NCBI GenBank assembly: GCA_023420415.1 | Contig: JAEZWF010000010.1 | Location: forward strand, 1 to 9,921 | DNA length: 9,921 nucleotides | Source: Actinomycetes bacterium | GTDB taxonomy: Bacteria; Actinomycetota; Actinomycetes; Actinomycetales; Dermatophilaceae | Direction: 5' to 3' | Part shown: positions 5,538-9,921 of the stretch, in pieces | Position numbering within the stretch: position 1 is the first letter of the stretch | Layout of the letters: each line of letters opens with the position of its first letter | Position numbers and translations under genes: made by a program | Notes under the pieces: model-generated | What the model saw: the letters and a program-made list of their open reading frames with translations, nothing else | Databases searched by the model: none | What the model was told of the DNA's origin: nothing

Positions 5538-6754
5538 GTGCGCATGGCCTCCGGGATCGAGGCGAGGTATGCCGCGTGGTTGCGTGCCGTCTCGGCCACC
5601 GAGTCGCCCCCGAACTTCTCGAGGCAGGCCTCGGCGAGCACCAGAGCCACCATGGCCTCGGCGACGACACCGGCGGCCGGGACTGCGGCCACGTCGGAGC
5701 GCTGGTGGATGGCCTTGGCGGCGTCGGCTCCGGTCGTGTCGATGGTGTCGAGGGCGCGCGGGACGGTGGAGATCGGTTTCATCGCGGCCCGCACCCGCAG
5801 CACGTCGCCGGTGGACATGCCACCCTCGGTGCCTCCGGCGCGGCCGGTGCGGCGGCGGATGGTGCCGTCGTCGTCGCGTTCCATCTCGTCGTGGGCCGCC
5901 GACCCGCGACGCGTGGCGGTGCGGAAGCCGTCGCCGACCTCGACACCCTTGATCGCCTGGATGCCCATGAGGGCGGCAGCCAGTCTCGCGTCGAGCCGGC
6001 GGTCCCAGTGGACGTGTGACCCAAGGCCCGGCGGCAGGCCGTAGGCGATGACCTCGACGACGCCGCCCAAGGTGTCGCCGTCCTTCTTGGCCGCATCCAC
6101 CTCGGCCACCATCGCGGCGGACCCGACCTCGTCGAGGGTGCGCACGGGGTTGGCGTCGATCGCCTCCACGTCCTCAGGCGTCGGCAGGGGTGCGTCGTCG
6201 GCGACTCCCGCGCCACCCATCGCGACGGTGTGCGACACGAGCCGGATGCCGTAGGCCTGCTGGAGCAACCTCGCCGCGACCTCGCCGAGCGCGACGCGTG
6301 CGGCCGTCTCGCGGGCCGAGGCGCGCTCGAGCACCGGGCGGGCGTCGTCGAAGCCGTACTTCTGCATGCCCACGAGGTCGGCGTGGCCGGGCCGCGGCCG
6401 GGTCAGGGGCCGGTTGCGGGCGACCTCCTTCTCGGCGTTCACGTCGTTCGCCGCGGCATACGCCTCGTCTGTCACCGGGTCGGCGGCCATGACGGTCTGC
6501 CACTTGGGCCACTCGGTGTTGCCGATCCGGATTGCCACGGGCGACCCCATGGTCGCGCCGTGCCGCACGCCGCCGAGGAACTCGACCTCGTCCTGCTCGA
6601 ACTTCATCCGGGCCCCGCGACCGTAGCCCAGCCGGCGCCGGGCCAGGGCCTGCGCGACGTCCTTGGTCGTGACCTCGACACCCGCCGGCAGTCCCTCGAT
6701 CGTGGCGAGGAGGGCGGGGCCGTGCGACTCACCTGCGGTCAACCAGCGGAGCAT
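5531..6754 (-). CDS. aroC: Chorismate synthase
   Basis: It makes chorismate from EPSP using reduced FMN, the last step of the shikimate pathway. The 407 residues are typical of the longer actinobacterial form. Visible motifs: the N-terminal signature MLRWLTAGESHGPAL with His11, Arg40/Arg46 in ARRRLGYGRG, RPGHADLVG (121-129), ERASARET (143-150), GGTEGGMSTG (307-316), and the C-terminal RSDVAAVPAAGVVAEAM (352-368). The start is ATG at 6754 with the strong site GGGAGGAT (6761-6768) 6 nt upstream. It is the only gene of the operon preceded by a real gap (51 bp after the prepilin peptidase stop). I see no terminator or clear promoter there, so read-through from upstream is likely. Its 3' end overlaps aroK. 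Confidence 0.99.
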   Translation of the reverse strand: MLRWLTAGESHGPALLATIEGLPAGVEVTTKDVAQALARRRLGYGRGARMKFEQDEVEFLGGVRHGATMGSPVAIRIGNTEWPKWQTVMAADPVTDEAYAAANDVNAEKEVARNRPLTRPRPGHADLVGMQKYGFDDARPVLERASARETAARVALGEVAARLLQQAYGIRLVSHTVAMGGAGVADDAPLPTPEDVEAIDANPVRTLDEVGSAAMVAEVDAAKKDGDTLGGVVEVIAYGLPPGLGSHVHWDRRLDARLAAALMGIQAIKGVEVGDGFRTATRRGSAAHDEMERDDDGTIRRRTGRAGGTEGGMSTGDVLRVRAAMKPISTVPRALDTIDTTGADAAKAIHQRSDVAAVPAAGVVAEAMVALVLAEACLEKFGGDSVAETARNHAAYLASIPEAMRTW

Positions 6755-6760
6755 GGCCCG

Positions 6761-6768
6761 ATCCTCCC
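6761..6768 (-). promoter_or_regulatory. Strong Shine-Dalgarno of aroC
   Basis: The minus strand reads GGGAGGAT, 6 nt before the aroC ATG. It is the strongest site in the operon, placed at the only junction without gene overlap, so aroC translation need not depend on coupling. Confidence 0.75.
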
Positions 6769-6805
6769 ACGGGCGCCGCAGCCGGTGTCCGGGTGTCCAG
6801 CCTCG

Positions 6806-7498
6806 CTAGACCACCTGGTACTCGACCGCGATCGCGATGAACGCGCCGACCAGCATGGCCGGCCCGAAGGCGATGTGGGACTTCAGTCCCGCCCGCCTGC
6901 CCACGAGCAGCACCACGGCCATGACGCCGCCCACGAGGAAACCGGCGAACGTCGCGACGAACACCGGCAGCACCCCGAGCCAGCCGATGACCAGGCCGAT
7001 GAGCCCCGACAGCTTCACGTCACCGAAGCCGAGCGATCCAGGTGACACCAGGTGCAGGACGAAGTACACGGCATACATGCCGGCCAGGCAGGCGAGCGTC
7101 CGCCACAACGCACCCCAGTCCCCCAGCCCGGCGGTCGCCACGGCAACCAGCGCGAGCAGCGCCGGGTAGGCCGGCAGCACGATGCCGTCCGGCAGCCGGT
7201 GCACGTCGGCGTCAATCCCTATGAGCACCACCGCGATCCAGGCAAAGAGCAGGTATGCCGGGAGCGCGGCCCAGCCGGCGAGGTCGCCGATGCGCCACGC
7301 CAGCCAGCCCCAGAGCAGACCGAGCACGGCCGGGAGCCACGACCAGCGCGGGGTGCGTGGTCCCACCTCGTCGAAGTCGGTGCGGTAGCCGGTCGTGGCG
7401 AGCTCGCGGGCCGTCGGCAGGCCGACCGCGGCCCCGGCGAGCGCGAACAGGAGGACGACCCACCAGGGTGTGGCGTCGTGGGGCGCCCAGCCGATCAC
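6806..7498 (-). CDS. A24-family prepilin peptidase (type IV leader peptidase), short form
   Basis: This is a polytopic membrane aspartyl protease that cleaves type IV pilin-like leader peptides at the cytoplasmic face. It has 230 residues and about six to seven hydrophobic segments. Catalytic aspartates: Asp96 in LIGIDADVHRLPDGIVLP and Asp160 in the hallmark GFGDVKL (157-163). The N-terminal zinc/N-methyltransferase region of PilD is absent; the N-terminus is instead a hydrophobic stretch (12-27) and a Trp-rich segment. The start is GTG at 7498 (GTGA overlap with the aroE stop), with AGAGG 10 nt upstream. The open frame upstream overlaps aroE and is Arg-rich shadow. M. tuberculosis has an equivalent gene (Rv2551c) next to aroE (Rv2552c), so the position is ancestral. 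No pilin genes are in the window, so its substrates must be encoded elsewhere. Confidence 0.93.
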   Translation of the reverse strand: MIGWAPHDATPWWVVLLFALAGAAVGLPTARELATTGYRTDFDEVGPRTPRWSWLPAVLGLLWGWLAWRIGDLAGWAALPAYLLFAWIAVVLIGIDADVHRLPDGIVLPAYPALLALVAVATAGLGDWGALWRTLACLAGMYAVYFVLHLVSPGSLGFGDVKLSGLIGLVIGWLGVLPVFVATFAGFLVGGVMAVVLLVGRRAGLKSHIAFGPAMLVGAFIAIAVEYQVV

Positions 7499-8310
7499 GA
7501 CGCCAACGCCTCTCGGCCGGCGGCGAACATCGCATCCACGGGGGCCGGCTCGCCGGTGAAGAGACGGAACTGCTCGGCAGCTTGGTGCACGAGCATGTCG
7601 AGCCCGCCGATCGTGGTCATGCCCACAGCGGCGGCGTCGCGCGCCAGCGGAGTCGGCCACCCGGCATACACGACGTCGAGCAGGGTGGCGCCGTTGAAGC
7701 GTGACCCGGTCTCGCCCAGGGACGCGCCGGTCGACGCGCTGGCCTGCGGTGGCAGCGTCGAGACGTAGAGACGCACCGGTGTCAGTGCCCACTCCTCGAG
7801 CGGGAGGACTTCGACGGTCAGGCCCAGATCCGCAGCAAGCGCAACGGTTTCCGGACGCACCTGGCTTCGCACGGCGAGCCGCACCGACTCGACGCCGAGC
7901 TCGCGCAGCGCCGCCAGCGCCGAGCGCGCGGTGGCTCCCGACCCGAGGACCGTCGCACGTCCGCCATGGTCGATGTGGCGCAGCGACTCGACGAGCCCGG
8001 GCACGTCGGTGTTGTGGGCGTCCCAGCCGAGATCGGCGCGGCGCACGAGGGTGTTGATGGCCCCGGTCTGCCGGGCGGTGTCGCTCACCGTCGTGGCGAC
8101 CTCGAACGCGACCTCCTTGAGCGGCATGGTCAGCGACAGCCCGCGCCAGGTCTCGTCCAACCCGGCCACCCACCCGGGGAGCTCCGCCGCACCCAGCTCG
8201 TGCGCGGCATACCGCCAGTCCTGCAGCCCGAGGGCACGGTAACCGGCGTCATGGAGCACCGGTGACAACGAGTGGGCGATCGGCTGCCCGAGGACGGCGG
8301 CGTTCAGCAC
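7495..8310 (-). CDS. aroE: Shikimate dehydrogenase
   Basis: It reduces 3-dehydroshikimate to shikimate with NADPH, the fourth pathway step. It has 271 residues, normal for AroE. Visible residues: shikimate-binding Ser14/Ser16 in HSLSPVLHD, catalytic Lys65 in LTMPLKEVAF, Asn86 in GAINTLVR, Asn100 and Asp102 in AHNTDVPGL, and Gln243/Gln247 in VHQAAEQF. The nucleotide loop reads GSGATA (123-128) rather than GAGGAA, an actinobacterial-type variant. The NADPH-binding NRTxxR motif is not obvious; LAVRSQVRPE (145-154) is the counterpart, so cofactor preference cannot be read. The start is GTG at 8310, 7 bases inside mltG, with no Shine-Dalgarno visible, so coupling to mltG is likely. It ends in a GTGA overlap with the prepilin peptidase gene. 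Confidence 0.96.
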   Translation of the reverse strand: MLNAAVLGQPIAHSLSPVLHDAGYRALGLQDWRYAAHELGAAELPGWVAGLDETWRGLSLTMPLKEVAFEVATTVSDTARQTGAINTLVRRADLGWDAHNTDVPGLVESLRHIDHGGRATVLGSGATARSALAALRELGVESVRLAVRSQVRPETVALAADLGLTVEVLPLEEWALTPVRLYVSTLPPQASASTGASLGETGSRFNGATLLDVVYAGWPTPLARDAAAVGMTTIGGLDMLVHQAAEQFRLFTGEPAPVDAMFAAGREALAS

Positions 8311-9473
8311 CGGTCGGCGTGGTCGCGGCACCAGGCCTGGAACTCCTGCCGGTTGCGCTCGTGCTCGGCCGAGGTCGTGGCGAACTTCGTCTCGCCGGTG
8401 TCGGGGTTGACCGTCACGAAGTAGAACCACGGACCGGGCGTGGGGTTGGCGGCCGCCTCGATCGACGCAGCGCCGGGGCTGTTGATCGGCCCGGGCGGCA
8501 GGCCCGCACGCTGGTAGGTGTTGTAGGGGCTCTTGCTGGCTCGGTCGGCGTCGCTCGTGCCGGCCTTGCCGCGCTTCTGCACCGCGTAGTGGACCGTGGA
8601 GTCCATCTGCAGCCGCCCGATCGTGGGACCGCTGGGGTCGGCGAGCCGGTTCTCGATGACGCGCGCGACCTTGCCCCGGTCGGCGTCGCCGCTGACCTCG
8701 CCCTCGACGATCGACGCGACCGTCATGACCCGCTCGCGGTCGCCCTCGGGCACGCCCGCCTTGTCGAGCTCGGCCAGGGTCATCGCGACCATCTGCTTCA
8801 GCTGCTGGGTCGCCGTCGACTTCTCGGCGAACTCGTAGGTGGACGGGAACAGCCACCCCTCGAGGTTGCCCTTGGCGTAGTCCGGGAGCCCGAGCGCCGC
8901 GGTGTTCTTCGCCGCCGCCTGGTACTGCGCGACCGGCACGCCGGTCGCCTTGGAGAGCGCGGCGAAGATCTCGTTCTTCCACAGGCCTTCGCGGATCGTG
9001 ACCCGGGGCACGGCCGACCGGTTGCCCGGGTCGACGAGGATGGCGACCGCTTCCGCGGCCTTCATCTGCTTGCGGAACGTGTAGGTGCCCGGCTGGATGC
9101 CGTTGGTCTTGGGGTTGGCTCGCGCCGCATCGGAGAACGCCTTGGTCGACTTGACCACGTCCGCGGCCACGAGCGCCTTGCCCATGGCCGGCGGCAGGTC
9201 ACCGTCCTTGACGGCGACCTGGACCTCGCCGGTGCCGGGGCCGGGATAGTCGTTGCTCTCGAACATCCCCGCCACCATGGGCTTGAGGACGAGGTATGCC
9301 GCGAGCGCGGCTCCCCCGACGATGCCCAGCGCGATGACGAGGGCGATGATCCGCCGCCCGCGGCGCCGTGGCGGGCGCCGGCGGTGCACATCGGAGCGCG
9401 AGCGCGACGTCGCGCGCTCTGGCTCGTCCTGGGTCCCCCCGAAGATCGACTGCTCCAGGTGGGGCTCGGTCAT
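8304..9473 (-). CDS. mltG: Endolytic murein transglycosylase MltG (YceG-like)
   Basis: It cuts nascent peptidoglycan glycan strands within the chain and is thought to set strand length. It has 389 residues: a basic cytoplasmic tail (RRRPPRRRGRR, 31-41), one membrane segment (about 42-63), a LysM-like region (about 84-150), then the catalytic YceG domain. Motifs: EGWLFPSTYEF (205-215), the catalytic glutamate region ASIVEGEVS (253-261, Glu257 or Glu259), ENRL (274-277), LQMDSTVHYA (288-297), and SPYNTYxxxGLPPGPI (315-330). The start is ATG at 9473 with GAAGGA (9483-9488) 9 nt upstream, overlapping the ruvX stop as ATGA. The tail carries two cysteines (382, 389) facing outside, possibly a disulfide. 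The 3' end overlaps aroE by 7 bases. Confidence 0.97.
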   Translation of the reverse strand: MTEPHLEQSIFGGTQDEPERATSRSRSDVHRRRPPRRRGRRIIALVIALGIVGGAALAAYLVLKPMVAGMFESNDYPGPGTGEVQVAVKDGDLPPAMGKALVAADVVKSTKAFSDAARANPKTNGIQPGTYTFRKQMKAAEAVAILVDPGNRSAVPRVTIREGLWKNEIFAALSKATGVPVAQYQAAAKNTAALGLPDYAKGNLEGWLFPSTYEFAEKSTATQQLKQMVAMTLAELDKAGVPEGDRERVMTVASIVEGEVSGDADRGKVARVIENRLADPSGPTIGRLQMDSTVHYAVQKRGKAGTSDADRASKSPYNTYQRAGLPPGPINSPGAASIEAAANPTPGPWFYFVTVNPDTGETKFATTSAEHERNRQEFQAWCRDHADRC

Positions 9474-9921
9474 CGGCGCCTGTCCTTCGTGCGGGGCTTG
9501 CGCCCGTCGGTCCTCACCAGCTCACCGGGCGGTCGCCCGGAGCTGCGCTCCGCATCGAGAGCGGACTGCAGGATGAGGACTGCTGCAGCCTGGTCGACCA
9601 CCGCACGCTGTGCACGGCCGTCGACACCGCTCTCGCGGAGCGAGCGGTGCGCATCGACCGTGGTGAGCCGCTCGTCGACGAGACGGACGGGCACCGGGGC
9701 GACGCGCCCTGCCAGCCGCCCAGCATACGTGCGCGCGGCCGCAGCGGCGGGACCTTCGGCCCCGGCGAGTGTCCGCGGCAGGCCCACGACGACGAGCGTG
9801 GCCTCGTGCTCGGCGACGAGCGCGACCACTTCCGCCAGGTCGCGGTCGGGCTCGGCCTCGTCGCGGGCCACCGTGCGCACGGGGGTGGCCAGCAGCGCGT
9901 CGGGGTCGCTCACGGCGACCC
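9470..9921 (-). CDS. ruvX: Putative pre-16S rRNA nuclease / Holliday junction resolvase RuvX (YqgF), N-terminus beyond the window
   Basis: This RNase H-fold nuclease takes part in pre-16S rRNA 5' processing; a role in recombination has also been proposed. About 149 residues are visible. They begin at VAVSDPDALLATPVRTV, which is the second strand of the fold, so the first DxG catalytic aspartate lies outside. Visible motifs: the VVVGLPRTL strand (41-49 counted from the GTG at 9913), VDERLTTVDA (79-88), and VVDQAAAVLILQ (105-116) with a conserved catalytic Asp. GTG 9913 is not the real start, because the frame continues upstream with the expected family sequence. The C-terminus is basic (RKPRTKDRRR). 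It overlaps mltG by 4 bases (ATGA). Its upstream neighbour in relatives is alaS, off the window. Confidence 0.95.
   Translation of the reverse strand, partial: VAVSDPDALLATPVRTVARDEAEPDRDLAEVVALVAEHEATLVVVGLPRTLAGAEGPAAAAARTYAGRLAGRVAPVPVRLVDERLTTVDAHRSLRESGVDGRAQRAVVDQAAAVLILQSALDAERSSGRPPGELVRTDGRKPRTKDRRR

Noticed and set aside
4996..5670. N-terminal extension of AroB to 5670, suggesting an AroK-AroB fusion
   Set aside because: The extension reads aroK DNA in a different frame and is Arg-rich; AroB is full length (360 residues) from TTG 4995.
6781..6802. Tandem GGACACC copies in the gap before aroC
   Set aside because: Only two copies of 7 bases in GC-rich sequence, with no promoter-like spacing; probably chance.
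7499..8173. N-terminal extension of the prepilin peptidase (possible methylase domain)
   Set aside because: It lacks the CxxC zinc motif and overlaps aroE out of frame; it is shadow sequence.
1..9921. tRNA, rRNA, CRISPR, transposon, toxin-antitoxin or defence system
   Set aside because: No cloverleaf, spaced repeat array, transposase, inverted terminal repeats or recognisable effector seen on either strand. No gap without a gene exceeds about 165 bp.

Overview
The window is high-GC DNA (about 63 to 75% GC in the 60-base stretches I counted by hand) with many GTG starts, one TTG start and tightly overlapping genes. The proteins and the order ruvX-mltG-aroE-prepilin peptidase-aroC-aroK-aroB point to an actinobacterium. 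My best guess is Micrococcales, Intrasporangiaceae-like (Knoellia/Terrabacter/Janibacter type). That guess is inference from gene order and protein style, not from a search.

Right half (3913-9921, all minus strand, transcribed right to left): a compact housekeeping operon. It runs ruvX (Holliday junction resolvase homologue, N-terminus cut off by the window), mltG (endolytic murein transglycosylase), aroE (shikimate dehydrogenase), a small A24-type prepilin peptidase, aroC (chorismate synthase), aroK (shikimate kinase) and aroB (3-dehydroquinate synthase). Most junctions overlap by 4 to 7 bases, so translational coupling is likely. The only real gap is about 50 bp before aroC, which has its own strong ribosome binding site. 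Four of the seven shikimate-pathway steps are encoded here.

Middle (528-3907): three accessory genes lie where M. tuberculosis and many relatives carry aroQ (aroD) and pepQ. They are a plus-strand secreted protein with a degenerate thermonuclease-like domain and two lamin-tail domains, a minus-strand Tat-exported lipoprotein of the intradiol dioxygenase family with all four iron ligands present, and a minus-strand soluble helical protein of unknown function. The lamin-tail gene and aroB converge with only 5 bp between stop codons, and these 5 bp are the loop of a good hairpin, a probable bidirectional terminator.

Left end (1-384, minus): efp, elongation factor P, running off the window. Its last dozen visible codons depart abruptly from the family consensus in a base-biased way that looks more like a sequence-end artefact than evolution. 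A 143-bp intergenic region upstream of efp holds a candidate -10 box flanked by repeated GCACCCT heptamers.

Across the whole window the heptamer GGCATAC/GTATGCC occurs 11 times, about ten times expectation, on both strands and mostly inside genes. This is the most intriguing unexplained signal. I found no tRNA, rRNA, CRISPR array, insertion sequence or recognisable defence system.
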